From: Streptomyces narbonensis
GTDB lineage: Bacteria > Actinomycetota > Actinomycetes > Streptomycetales > Streptomycetaceae
DNA: 64,000 nt
Reading direction: 5' to 3'
Assembly: GCF_014649015.1 (NCBI RefSeq)
Contig: NZ_BMSF01000001.1
Span: 62,001-126,000 of the forward strand
The notes beneath the pieces were generated by a model, which was not told the origin of the DNA, searched no databases, and saw only the letters and a program-made list of their open reading frames with translations. A program made the position numbers and the translations under genes. Positions 33,684-42,195 of the stretch are shown here, in pieces. Position 1 is the first letter of the stretch, and each line of letters begins with the position of its first letter.

Positions 33684-35474
33684 GTGACTACTACCACCAC
33701 CTCCTCCCATCACCTCTCTCCCGCCTTCCCCGGCCGGGCCCCTTGGGGTACCGCCGGCAAGCTGCGAGCCTGGCAGCAGGGCGCCATGGACAGGTACCTC
33801 CAGGAGCAGCCCCGAGACTTCCTCGCCGTCGCCACCCCCGGCGCCGGCAAGACGACCTTCGCCCTCACCCTCGCGTCCTGGCTGCTGCACCACCACGTGG
33901 TCCAGCAGATCACCGTCGTCGCGCCCACCGAGCACCTCAAGAAACAGTGGGCCGCCGCCGCCGCGCGGATAGGGATCAAGCTGGACCCGGACTACAGTGC
34001 CGGGCCGCTCAGCAAGGAGTACGACGGGGTCGCCATCACCTACGCCGGTGTCGGAGTCCGGCCCATGCTCCACCGCAACCGCTGCGAGCAGCGCAAGACC
34101 CTCGTCATCCTCGACGAGATCCACCACGCCGGAGACTCCAAGTCCTGGGGCGAGGCCTGCCTGGAGGCCTTCGAGCCGGCCACGCGGCGCCTCGCCCTCA
34201 CCGGCACCCCCTTCCGTTCCGACACCAACCCCATCCCCTTCGTCACGTACGAGGAGGGGAACGACGGAATCCGCAGGTCGTCGGCGGACTACACGTACGG
34301 CTACGGCAACGCCCTCGGCGACGGCGTCGTCCGGCCCGTCATCTTCCTCTCCTACAGCGGCAACATGCGCTGGCGCACCAAGGCCGGCGACGAGATCGCC
34401 GCACGCCTGGGCGAGCCGATGACCAAGGACGCCGTCTCGCAGGCCTGGCGCACCGCGCTCGACGCCAAGGGCGACTGGATGCCGAACGTGCTCCGCGCCG
34501 CCGACCAGCGGCTCACCGAGGTCCGGAAGTCCATTCCGGACGCGGGCGGGCTCGTCATCGCCTCCGACCAGGACTCGGCCCGCTCGTACGCCAAGCTCAT
34601 CCGCGAGATCACCGGCACCAAGGCCACCGTCGTCCTCTCCGACGACACCGGCGCCTCGAACCGCATCGACGAGTTCAGCGAGAACACCGACCGCTGGATG
34701 GTCGCCGTCCGCATGGTGTCCGAGGGCGTCGACGTCCCGCGCCTCTCGGTCGGCGTGTACGCGACGACCATCTCGACCCCGCTGTTCTTCGCGCAGGCCG
34801 TCGGCCGTTTCGTGCGTTCGCGCAGGCGCGGCGAGACCGCCTCCGTGTTCCTTCCGACGATCCCCAGCCTCCTCGGTTTCGCCAACGAGATGGAGGTCGA
34901 GCGCGACCACGTCCTCGACAAGCCCAAGAAGCAGGGCGAGGAGGACCCGTACGCCGAGTCCGAGAAGGAGCTCGCCGAGGCCGAGCGCCAGCAGGACGAG
35001 GACACCGGCGAGCAGGACATGCTGCCCTTCGAGGCACTGGAGTCGGACGCCGTCTTCGACCGCGTCCTCTACAACGCGGCCGAGTTCGGCATGCAGGCCC
35101 ACCCCGGCAGCGCCGAGGAGCAGGACTACCTCGGCATCCCCGGCCTCCTCGAACCCGACCAGGTCCAGCTGCTGCTGCAGAAGCGCCAGGCCCGGCAGAT
35201 CGCGCACAGCCGCAAGAAGCCGGACGACGAGGCGGACCTGCTCGAACTTCCCGCCGAGCGGCGTCCTGTCGTTTCCCACAAGGAGCTGCTCGAACTGCGC
35301 AAGCAGCTCAACACGATGGTCGGCGCCTACGTCCACCAGACCGGCAAGCCCCACGGCGTGATCCACACCGAGCTGCGGCGGGTCTGCGGCGGACCGCCGA
35401 GCGCCGAGGCCACCGCCGGGCAGATCCGCGAGCGGATCAAGAAGGTCCAGGAGTGGGCCACCCGCATGCGGTGA
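33684..35474 (+). CDS. Superfamily 2 DEAD/DEAH-box helicase
   Basis: A 596-residue SF2 helicase. Motif I is ATPGAGKTTFAL, motif II DEIH in TLVILDEIHHAG, and motif III-like TGTPFRSD. The second RecA domain has VSEGVDVPRLSVGVY, then FAQAVGRFVRSRRRGE with motif VI arginines. Residues ~395-470 are a charged acidic linker (KQGEEDPYAESEKELAEAER), and the C-terminal ~90 residues are helical and basic. The architecture recalls XPB/RecG-like restriction-type helicases found widely in Streptomyces. Start is GTG with CGGAG upstream. No nuclease domain is seen, and a defence role next to the Doc pair is only speculative. Confidence 0.85.
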   Translation: MTTTTTSSHHLSPAFPGRAPWGTAGKLRAWQQGAMDRYLQEQPRDFLAVATPGAGKTTFALTLASWLLHHHVVQQITVVAPTEHLKKQWAAAAARIGIKLDPDYSAGPLSKEYDGVAITYAGVGVRPMLHRNRCEQRKTLVILDEIHHAGDSKSWGEACLEAFEPATRRLALTGTPFRSDTNPIPFVTYEEGNDGIRRSSADYTYGYGNALGDGVVRPVIFLSYSGNMRWRTKAGDEIAARLGEPMTKDAVSQAWRTALDAKGDWMPNVLRAADQRLTEVRKSIPDAGGLVIASDQDSARSYAKLIREITGTKATVVLSDDTGASNRIDEFSENTDRWMVAVRMVSEGVDVPRLSVGVYATTISTPLFFAQAVGRFVRSRRRGETASVFLPTIPSLLGFANEMEVERDHVLDKPKKQGEEDPYAESEKELAEAERQQDEDTGEQDMLPFEALESDAVFDRVLYNAAEFGMQAHPGSAEEQDYLGIPGLLEPDQVQLLLQKRQARQIAHSRKKPDDEADLLELPAERRPVVSHKELLELRKQLNTMVGAYVHQTGKPHGVIHTELRRVCGGPPSAEATAGQIRERIKKVQEWATRMR

Positions 35475-35914
35475 GTCCCCGCGCCGGCGCACCGCCGCCG
35501 GATGTCGGTCAGGATGTCATTGAGGCCCGTACGAGTCTGCGCGTACGGGCCTCACGCGTCCCGCGGAGACGGGACCCGGCCCGGAGGCAGGCCCCCACGG
35601 TCGGCCTCCGAGCGCCTTCCACGCCAGAGGCACGACAAAGGCGATCTTGTCAGCCAAAGTCCCTCGTCCGGCCGACGAAGGTCCCGAACCGTCTCTATCC
35701 GGTCCCCGACGCCCGGATTCTGGACGAGGTCTTCCGCTGAGCGGAGCGGGTCGCTACTGTCCCGGCTCAAAAGCAATCGCCCCGTGGCAGCGCCGCCGCG
35801 GAGCGCAGCCGGTGTACCCCTTCCTGCCGGCGGCCTCTGACGTGCGTCGCCGACGGGACCGGCGTCGCGATCCCGTGAGAGCCCGCCGCCACTCACTCCG
35901 AAGGAGAGGGCGTC
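35475..35914. other. Gene-free interval between helicase and IclR genes
   Basis: About 440 bp without a convincing gene. It contains the helicase terminator hairpin and, toward the right end, the leader of the IclR gene with GAAGGAGAGG before its GTG. Open frames here are short and Arg/Pro-rich. No repeat or pseudogene was recognised. Confidence 0.6.
35522..35553 (+). terminator. Terminator after the helicase gene
   Basis: GAGGCCCGTAC pairs perfectly with GTACGGGCCTC around a 10-base loop, 47 bp past the helicase stop. Confidence 0.75.
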
Positions 35915-36556
35915 GTGACCGCGGAAACCTCCCAGACGCTCGACAGAGGGCTCAGAGTCCTCAAACTGCTCGCCGACACGGACCACGGCCTGACCGTCAC
36001 CGAGTTGTCCAACAAACTCGGGGTCAACCGGACGGTCGTCTACCGCCTGCTGGCCACGCTCGAACAGCACGCCCTCGTCCGCCGCGACCTCGGCGGCCGC
36101 GCCCGCGTCGGCCTCGGCGTGCTCCGGCTCGGCCGACAGGTGCACCCCCTGGTCCGGGAGGCCGCGCTGCCCGCGCTGCGCTCGCTCGCCGAGGACATCG
36201 GGGCCACGGCCCACCTGACGCTCGTCGACGGGGCGGAGGCGCTCGCGGTCGCGGTCGTCGAACCGACCTGGACCGACTACCACGTCGCCTACCGGGCCGG
36301 TTTCCGCCACCCGCTCGACCGGGGTGCGGCGGGTCGCGCGATCCTCGCCGCCCGCCAGGGCTCCCTGATCGAACCCGGCTTCACCCTCACCCACGGCGAG
36401 CTGGAGGCCGGCGCGAGCGGGGCCGCCGCACCGCTGGTCGGCGTCACGGGCGTCGAGGGCAGTGTCGGCGTCGTGATGCTCGCGGACGCCGTCCCCGAGC
36501 GTGTGGGCCCCCGCGTCGTGGACGCGGCCCGCGAGGTCGCCGACGCCCTGCGCTAG
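35915..36556 (+). CDS. IclR family transcriptional regulator
   Basis: A 213-residue regulator. The N-terminal winged HTH is SQTLDRGLRVLKLLADTDHG, then LTVTELSNKLGVNRTVVYRL, a standard IclR DNA-binding domain. The effector domain follows (LRSLAEDIGATAHLTLVDGA, RHPLDRGAAGRAILAARQ), slightly shorter than the usual ~250 residues. GTG start after GAAGGAGAGG. The TAG stop belongs to the CTAG edge of a hairpin repeat element. No obvious target operon adjoins it. Confidence 0.87.
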   Translation: MTAETSQTLDRGLRVLKLLADTDHGLTVTELSNKLGVNRTVVYRLLATLEQHALVRRDLGGRARVGLGVLRLGRQVHPLVREAALPALRSLAEDIGATAHLTLVDGAEALAVAVVEPTWTDYHVAYRAGFRHPLDRGAAGRAILAARQGSLIEPGFTLTHGELEAGASGAAAPLVGVTGVEGSVGVVMLADAVPERVGPRVVDAAREVADALR

Positions 36557-36618
36557 GGGGTGTCCGGAAAGTCCCGCCCGGCCCGCGGGCAGACGGCGCT
36601 GCTCTCCGGACCCCCTAG
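36553..36618. repeat. CTAG-bounded hairpin element (short)
   Basis: Begins CTAGGGGGTGTCCGGA and ends TCCGGACCCCCTAG, an inverted repeat with TA at each end inside CTAG. The left TAG is the stop codon of the IclR gene. It abuts a second, longer element that shares the middle CTAG. Confidence 0.65.
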
Positions 36619-36821
36619 GGCCTGTCGTCACATTCCCGTCTGCCCCGCGGCGTTCCCCCAGCTTCCGCTGGGAGGTGCCCCCAGGCACGCACTCTCGCCG
36701 CACCGGGCGAAAGCCCACGTACGTCCAGTACGTGGGCTTCCACCCGGCACGCCGAGAGCGCGCACCAGACGCCGCGGGGCCGCCCTTCGGGCAACGACGG
36801 GAATGTGACGACACCCCCTAG
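36615..36821. repeat. CTAG-bounded inverted-repeat element (MITE-like)
   Basis: A ~207-bp palindromic element. The left arm has GTCGTCACATTCCCGTC and the right arm GACGGGAATGTGACGAC; a nested hairpin (CCCACGTAC/GTACGTGGG) lies in the middle. The edges are C-TA-GGGCCTGTC and ACACCCCC-TA-G, matching insertion into CTAG with TA duplication as made by IS630-type transposases. The right TA supplies the stop of the leftward ArsR-type gene. The 49.5-kb and 54.1-kb elements share its end and internal words. It probably also acts as a bidirectional terminator. Confidence 0.7.
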
Positions 36822-37798
36822 GGGCCGGTCAGCAGCACGCCCAGCGGGGTCCGGGCGTGGTGGACGGACCTTCCCGTGCGGGTCGTCGTGATCAGGCCCG
36901 CCGCGCGCAGGGCCTGGGCGTGGGCCGAGGCCGTCGCGTTGCTGACGCCCAGCCCACGGGCCAGGCCCGTCGTGGTCCTGGCCTCGTCCAGGGCATGGAG
37001 CAGATCGGCCCGGGTCCTGCCCAGGACCCCCGCGAGGGCCTCCTCCCTCGTGCCGTCGCCGTCCGGGGCGAGCGGCAGGCCCCGGCCCGCCGGGTAGGCG
37101 AGCACCACAGGGCGCCCCGGCAGGTCCTGGACGAGCGGCCCGCCGCGCCAGTGGAAGGTGGGCAGCAGGACGAGCCCCCGCCCGTCGAGCCGCACGTCCC
37201 GGTCACCCGGGCCACCGGGGAGAACGGGCCCCTCGCCCGGCCACTCCCACACCCCGTCCCGGAGCCCAGAGCCCGGGGCCGCGGCGGTCAGGGCGGCGCC
37301 GAGGCCCTGCTCCGCGACCGTCAGCGCGTGCCGGGTGAACTCCGCCCGGTGCAGGTCCTGCACCAGCGGCCACACCGGGGCCAGGACCGTCTCGTAGGCC
37401 GCCGCCTGCGCACGGTCCAGCGTGCGCCACGCCCCGGCGTCCCCGCCGTGCAGCGCCCGCACCCACGACGGCACCCGGTCCCCGCCCGCGTACACCCGCT
37501 CCAGCTCCGACCGGACGAAATCCGGGCCGCTCGCGCGGATCAGCGCGAAGCCCTCCTCCCGCGTCCCGCCGAGGACGTCGAGGAAGTACGGGGCCACCCC
37601 GCCCGGCACCAGGTCCGCGAGCGGCCAGGACGCCGCCGGCAGGGCCCGCGACAGCCTGCCCCGCCAGCGCCCGAAGAGCAGCTCCTCGTGTGGCGCGCCC
37701 AGCATGGTGAGGGCCGCGTGCAGCTCCGGCACGGGCGACGGCCGGGGCGCGAACCGCACCCGCGTGAAGTCGTCCACGGTGAAGTGGATACGCAGCAC
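36818..37798 (-). CDS. ArsR-type winged-helix regulator
   Basis: A 326-residue protein. The C-terminal ~80 residues are an ArsR-like winged HTH: LGRTRADLLHALDEARTTTG, LARGLGVSNATASAHAQALR, AAGLITTTRTGRSVHHARTP. The first ~240 residues are a DUF5937-like sensing region (IHFTVDDFTRVRFAPRPSPV, PSWVRALHGGDAGAWRTL). The GTG is chosen because GAGGAG lies at good spacing; the frame is open further upstream but Arg-rich. The stop codon lies in the right edge of a CTAG-bounded element. It is divergent from a hydrolase gene 86 bp away. Ligand and targets unknown. Confidence 0.8.
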   Translation of the reverse strand: MLRIHFTVDDFTRVRFAPRPSPVPELHAALTMLGAPHEELLFGRWRGRLSRALPAASWPLADLVPGGVAPYFLDVLGGTREEGFALIRASGPDFVRSELERVYAGGDRVPSWVRALHGGDAGAWRTLDRAQAAAYETVLAPVWPLVQDLHRAEFTRHALTVAEQGLGAALTAAAPGSGLRDGVWEWPGEGPVLPGGPGDRDVRLDGRGLVLLPTFHWRGGPLVQDLPGRPVVLAYPAGRGLPLAPDGDGTREEALAGVLGRTRADLLHALDEARTTTGLARGLGVSNATASAHAQALRAAGLITTTRTGRSVHHARTPLGVLLTGP

Positions 37799-37884
37799 CT
37801 GTCCGAACTCCTCGACGTCCGCCAGCCTTTCGGGCCGGGCCTGAACCTTCGCGCGCCGCCCCGTCCCGCCCAAGGATGCCGTGC

Positions 37885-39025
37885 ATGACCCAGCACACCG
37901 CACCCGCCCGCCGCACCGTCGCCAAGGGCGCCCTCCTTGCCGCGGCCGCCACCCTGCTCGGCCCCACCGCCGGCGCTGCGGCACCGGCACCCGGCGCCCT
38001 CCGCCTGCCCGCGCCGACCGGCCCCCACCCCGTCGGCCTGCGCACCTTCGTCCTGGGCGACACCTCCCGGGACGACCCCTGGGTGCCCGGCACCGGCGTA
38101 CGCGAAGTGAAGATCACCGTCCTCTATCCGGCCCGCACCGTCCGCGGCTGCCCGCGCACCCCCCCAGCTCACCCCGGTCGAGGCCGGGTACTTCACCGAG
38201 CTCGCCCCCCGGGTCCGCTCCGGGCTGCCCGCCTCGGGCGTCGACTGGGCCGCGATCCTCACCCACGGACACCTGAACGCGCCGGCCCTCCCGGGCCGCC
38301 GCCCGGTCCTCCTGTACAGCCCCGGCGGCGGCGACTCCCGCACCCTCGGTACGACCCTCGCCGAGGACCTCGCGAGCCACGGCCGGATCGTCGTCCTCAT
38401 CGACCACCCCGGCGACGCGAGCCAGGTGGAGCTCCCGAGCGGCGTGCGCGTCACCGTCCTGCGCGGGGACCCGGACCCGGCGACCTTCCGCACCATGATC
38501 GACACCCGCGTCGCGGACATCCGCTTCGTCCTCGACCGCCTCGGCAGCCTGCCCCCCGCCCCCGCCATGCCCGTCATGGACCTCCTCAGGATCGGTGTGT
38601 ACGGGCACTCGGCGGGCGGCACCGCAGCCGTGCACGCGCTGGCCGCCGACGACCGGATCGCCGCCGGCGTGAACCTGGAGGGGTATCTCGACCTGGACCC
38701 GCTGCCCGGCTTCGACCGGCCGCTCCTCATGTTCCGCACCGAAGGCTTCGACGGCGCGGACCGCATCGAACGCTCCTGGGAGCGGTTCCGTGCCCGCCGC
38801 GTCCTCCTGGCCGACAGCGACCACTGGGTGTTCTCCGACTACGCCTTCCTCGTCCCCCGGCTCCAGGCCGCCGGGCTCGTCACCGCGGCGGCGAGGGATG
38901 CGCTCATCGGTCCGGCCGCCCCGGCGGCGGCGGTCCGCGCCGTCCGGTGCGGGACGCGGTCCTTCTTCGCCCGCCACCTGCCGGCGCCCGCGCCCCCGGC
39001 CCAGGGAAAGCACGCGTCCCAGTAG
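37885..39025 (+). pseudogene. Secreted alpha/beta hydrolase, frameshifted at a C tract
   Basis: The first ~90 codons read MTQHTAPARRTVAKGALLAA, a Tat-like signal, then a normal N-terminus down to VKITVLYPARTVRG. The frame breaks at a run of seven C at 38159-38165. Removing one C restores a continuous protein of ~380 residues: PQLTPVEAGYFTELAPRVRS, then RRPVLLYSPGGGDSRTLGTT. The restored frame keeps the hydrolase nucleophile elbow GHSAGG and a C-terminal DSDHWVFSDY His. So this is either a single-base insertion mutation, a slippage-variable gene or a sequencing error. The second part also has an in-frame ATG (38426) that could start a shorter product lacking the signal. Confidence 0.7.
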
Positions 39026-39034
39026 ATTGGATGC

Positions 39035-39817
39035 GTGCTCTCCAGCCTTCCTCGTCACCGTGCCCTCGCGCTCTGCGCCCTGCCCGTCGCCGCGCTCTTC
39101 GCCGTCGTCGGGCTCGCGCCGCTGCCGTACGCGATCGCGCAGCCCGGCACGACCGCCGACGTGCTCGGCAAGGACAAGGGGCGCGAGGTCATCACGATCA
39201 CCGGCGCCCCGGTCCGGCCGACCGAGGGGCAGCTGCGGATGACGACCATCCTCGCGACCGGGCCGTCCACCGAGGTCGACCTCGGGGACGTGGCCGACGC
39301 CTGGTTCCGCGCCGACCGGGCTGTCCTGCCGCGCGAGTCCGTCTACCCGTCGGGGAAGTCCGACGCCGAGATCGAGAAGCGCAACCTCGGCCAGATGAAG
39401 CAGTCCCAGGACGCGGCGACCCTCGCCGCCCTCGACTACCTCAAGCTGGACCCCGAGGAGGTGAAGGTGAACCTGCACCTCGCCGACATCGGCGGACCCA
39501 GCGCCGGTCTCCTTTTCTCCCTCGGCATCGTCGACAAGCTCGACGCCGGCAACCTCACCGGGGGCAAGGTCATCGCCGGTACGGGAACGATCGACGCGGA
39601 CGGCACGGTCGGCGCCGTCGGCGGCGTCTCCCTCAAGACCCAGGCCGCCGCGCGGGACGGGGCAACCGTCTTCCTCGTGCCGAAGGCGGAATGCTCGGAC
39701 GCTCAGGCCGAGCAGCCGAAGGGCCTGCGGCTCGTCCCCGTCACCGCGCTCAGTGACGCGGTCGCGTCCCTCCGGGCCCTGGAACAGGGGCAGGAGTCGA
39801 AGGTCCCGAGCTGCTGA
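39035..39817 (+). CDS. Lon-like (S16) membrane-anchored serine protease
   Basis: A 260-residue protein starting at GTG, with an N-terminal membrane anchor (LALCALPVAALFAVVGLAPL). The C-terminal half is a Lon proteolytic domain: catalytic S156 in GGPSAGLLF and K201 in GGVSLKTQAA. It resembles YlbL/SdrC-type proteases but is short: the PDZ domain usually between anchor and protease is not evident. TAGATT lies 6 bp before the GTG, suggesting a leaderless transcript. The 3' end overlaps the convergent MFS gene by 68 bp. Confidence 0.85.
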   Translation: MLSSLPRHRALALCALPVAALFAVVGLAPLPYAIAQPGTTADVLGKDKGREVITITGAPVRPTEGQLRMTTILATGPSTEVDLGDVADAWFRADRAVLPRESVYPSGKSDAEIEKRNLGQMKQSQDAATLAALDYLKLDPEEVKVNLHLADIGGPSAGLLFSLGIVDKLDAGNLTGGKVIAGTGTIDADGTVGAVGGVSLKTQAAARDGATVFLVPKAECSDAQAEQPKGLRLVPVTALSDAVASLRALEQGQESKVPSC

Positions 39818-41156
39818 CGGATTTGGCGCCGGGCGGGTCGTGCGCGGCCGGTCCGCCGTCGGGTATGCCCTCCGGGGGAGTGGTGGGCGTGGCGTCCATG
39901 CCCCGCCAGGCGGGGAACACCAACGGGGCGAGGGTCGTGAGGAGGTAGAGCGCGCCGATCCCGAGCAGCGTCGGCGTCAGACCCGCCCGCTCGACCAGGA
40001 AGCCGGCCGCCAGGCCCCCGAGCGGGGTCGTGAGCAGCACCCCGGCCGTACTCGCGCCCATGACCCGGCTGCGCAGGTCCTCCGGCACCTGCTCGTACAT
40101 GACCGTCGTCAGGATCGGGTTGAGGACCCCGACGCCGAATCCGGCGGCCGCCAGCGTCACGAGCAGTGGCGCCGTGGTGTCGGTCAGCGCGGCCACCACG
40201 TACGGCGGGGCGCCGCCGACGAGGAACCCCGCCGCGAACACGGCCCGGCGGGGTAGCCGTACCCCGACCGCCCCGTACAGCAGTGCCCCGGCGAGCGCGC
40301 AGCCGGCGAAGACCGACACCAGCAGGCCCTGCGCGGCCGGACCGCCCAACTCCTCCCGGGCATGGACCGGCAGCAGCACCGAACTCCAGCTCTGGTTGAG
40401 GCCGTTGGTGACCATCACCATGACCATGATGCCGAGCATGAGCCGGGCCCGGAACAGATAGGCGTACCCCTCGCGCAGGTCGGCCCGGTAGCGGGCGGGG
40501 GAGAGCCGGGGCCCGTCGCGCATCGGCTCCGCCGCGGGCACCCCGCGCAGGCCGGCCGTGACGAGCAGCGCGGAGAGCCCGAAGGTGGCCGCGTCGAGGA
40601 GGAGCACCGTGTCGGCGCCCAGGAACGCGACGAGCAGTCCGGCGAGGGCGGCCCCCGCCATCCGCGCACCGCGCGCCACGGCGTCGTACAGGCTCGCCAC
40701 CCGGGGGAGCGCCGTCCCGGCCCGCTGTGCGAGGTCGGGTACCAGGACGTGCCGGGCCATCTCGCCCGGCGCGTGGCACAGGCCGGTGACCGCCATCAGC
40801 GCGCACAGCATCCAGAACTCCAGGACGCCCATGCCGTGCAGCAGCGGGATCGTCGCGAGCGCGAGCCCGCAGACCAGGTCGGAGGAGATGCTGACCCGGC
40901 GGCGGCCCAGACGGTCGATGAGCGGTCCGCCGGCGAGCGTGGACAGCAGCACGGGGAGCGCCGCGCAGAAGGCGACGATTCCCGCTTTGCCGGGGCTTCC
41001 CGTGGTGTCGAGCGCGAACCACGGAACGCCGATGAGTGTGAGTGAATTGCCGGTGATCGAGACGGCGTTGGCCGTGAGGACGGTGGCCAGCGGGCCTCGG
41101 GCGTTCTTCGCCGCGGCGGTGTCGGCGGCGGTCTCCGCTCCCCCCGGGGCGGTCAT
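39750..41156 (-). CDS. MFS transporter
   Basis: A 468-residue membrane protein with 12 predicted spans. The motif A region is GGPLIDRLGRRRVSIS, with further segments WMLCALMAVTGLCHAPGEMA and VMVMVTNGLNQSWSSVLLPV. It resembles drug- or macrolide-efflux MFS proteins. Its ATG overlaps the stop of a 66-residue protein (ATGA), so translation is coupled. The 3' end runs 68 bp into the convergent Lon-like gene and encodes a Pro/Ser-rich tail. The next gene upstream on this strand is an ArsR-type regulator, a plausible controller. Confidence 0.87.
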   Translation of the reverse strand: MTAPGGAETAADTAAAKNARGPLATVLTANAVSITGNSLTLIGVPWFALDTTGSPGKAGIVAFCAALPVLLSTLAGGPLIDRLGRRRVSISSDLVCGLALATIPLLHGMGVLEFWMLCALMAVTGLCHAPGEMARHVLVPDLAQRAGTALPRVASLYDAVARGARMAGAALAGLLVAFLGADTVLLLDAATFGLSALLVTAGLRGVPAAEPMRDGPRLSPARYRADLREGYAYLFRARLMLGIMVMVMVTNGLNQSWSSVLLPVHAREELGGPAAQGLLVSVFAGCALAGALLYGAVGVRLPRRAVFAAGFLVGGAPPYVVAALTDTTAPLLVTLAAAGFGVGVLNPILTTVMYEQVPEDLRSRVMGASTAGVLLTTPLGGLAAGFLVERAGLTPTLLGIGALYLLTTLAPLVFPAWRGMDATPTTPPEGIPDGGPAAHDPPGAKSVSSSGPSTPAPVPGPGGTRPRH

Positions 41157-41353
41157 GCGGTCAAGGTGAGGGGTAGGCGTCGGTTCGCCGGTGTGACCAT
41201 CCGGAGGCCCAACTCGACAAGCTTCCAGCCCAGTTGGACGCGGAGGGGCGAGGAGGGGGCCTGGTCGGCGGCCCGTCGGCGGAAGGCGGCCGCCTCGTGC
41301 CGCAGCTCGGTCGCGGCCAGGGCGTGTAACTGCAGGTGGATGTCGGCGTGCAT
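41153..41353 (-). CDS. Small conserved-looking protein coupled to the MFS gene
   Basis: A 66-residue protein, MHADIHLQLHALAATELRHE, followed by basic helical sequence (EAAAFRRRAADQAP, VQLGWKLVELGLRMVTPANR). The ATG follows GGAAGGAACC at good spacing and the stop overlaps the MFS ATG, which supports a real gene. It has no signal or membrane span and no recognised family. Confidence 0.55.
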   Translation of the reverse strand: MHADIHLQLHALAATELRHEAAAFRRRAADQAPSSPLRVQLGWKLVELGLRMVTPANRRLPLTLTA

Positions 41354-41408
41354 GGCGAGGGTTCCTTCCGTGCGTGTGGATGGGCGTGTGCCGGTGGCGG
41401 CGCGGCGG

Positions 41409-41990
41409 TCAGTCCTCCTGCTGCGGGAACGCGTGCAGATGGATCCGCACGCGCTCGGCGCCCGGGGCGTCCGTGTCTGCGGTGTCGCGGTAGCTGTCGA
41501 TCAGCTCGTGGACCTTCCCGGTCAGCTCCCGCAGCTTCTCGGTGGGCAGTCTCAGCGTGAAGTCGCTCATGTCCGAGGCGCTCCCCCAGTCCTCGTGCCA
41601 GTCGTGCCGGGTGCCGAGGTAGGTGTTCAGCTCCTGCGTGTGGATGGTCGCCACCTCGTACAGGAAGACCTCCAGGGCGCCCTGGACCTCGGGGTCACGG
41701 TTCTTGTGGAGTGTCTCGTCGAGGGACGTCCCCTGCTGGGCCGCCTTCCACCACCGCTCCCGGCCCTTGCCGCGCGTCGGGTCGTCCTCGACGAAGCCCA
41801 CGGCCGCCAGCTGGCGCAGGTGGTAGCTGGTCGCCCCGCTGGACTCGCCGAGCCGCTCCGCCAGCTGGGAGGCGGTGGCGGGTCCGTAACGACGGAGGGC
41901 GCGCAGCAGCTGGATGCGCAGCGGATGGGCGAGCCCGCGCAGGGAGCGCGGGTCCAGGATGCGGCTCAGGTGCTTCTCGGGCTCGGACAT
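41409..41990 (-). CDS. ArsR/PadR-like winged-helix regulator
   Basis: A 193-residue regulator. The N-terminal winged HTH is LSRILDPRSLRGLAHPLRIQ, LLRALRRYGPATASQLAERL, GESSGATSYHLRQLAAVGFV, DDPTRGKGRERWW. This is the HTH_20/ArsR arrangement common before MFS exporters. The C-terminal part is helical with a His-rich NTYLGTRHDWHEDWG stretch. It lies 55 bp upstream of the 66-aa/MFS pair on the same strand. Immediately 5' of its ATG is a remarkable array of TTGCA boxes, presumably where it or another factor binds. Confidence 0.82.
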   Translation of the reverse strand: MSEPEKHLSRILDPRSLRGLAHPLRIQLLRALRRYGPATASQLAERLGESSGATSYHLRQLAAVGFVEDDPTRGKGRERWWKAAQQGTSLDETLHKNRDPEVQGALEVFLYEVATIHTQELNTYLGTRHDWHEDWGSASDMSDFTLRLPTEKLRELTGKVHELIDSYRDTADTDAPGAERVRIHLHAFPQQED

Positions 41991-42005
41991 GGCTCAAGCC
42001 TAGAG

Positions 42006-42080
42006 TTGCAAAGAAGATGTTGCAAGGGGTTCTTTGCAGCCCCTTCTTTGCAGAGACCTTTTTGCAGCGACTTCTTTGCG
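42006..42080. promoter_or_regulatory. Six TTGCA boxes at exact 14-bp spacing
   Basis: TTGCA occurs at 42006, 42020, 42034, 42048 and 42062, with TTGCG at 42076: a strict 14-bp period across 75 bp. On the gene's strand it reads TGCAA repeated, ending 16 bp before the ATG of the ArsR-type regulator. Spacers are AG-rich or CT-rich and variable, so this is a phased set of sites rather than a simple tandem copy. Confidence 0.75.
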
Positions 42081-42095
42081 AGCGCGCCCCGTTCA

Positions 42096-42195
42096 CGCCC
42101 CCGTCTCCCCCTCTGCGCCCCCGTCTCCCCCTCTGCGCCCCGGCTCTCCCCCTCTCCGTGCTCCCGCTCTCCCTCTCTCCGCGCTCCCGCCCTAC
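42096..42195 (+). repeat. Polypyrimidine low-complexity tract
   Basis: About 100 bp almost entirely C and T on the plus strand, built from GCGCCCCCGTCTCCCCCTCT-like units repeated two to three times and decaying into CTCTCC words. It runs up to the Lrp-type regulator stop and could form unusual DNA structure. Confidence 0.75.

Noticed and set aside
42096..42195. Polypyrimidine tract as a coding region
   Set aside because: Translations in all frames are Pro/Leu/Ser/Arg runs with no start and ribosome binding site context.
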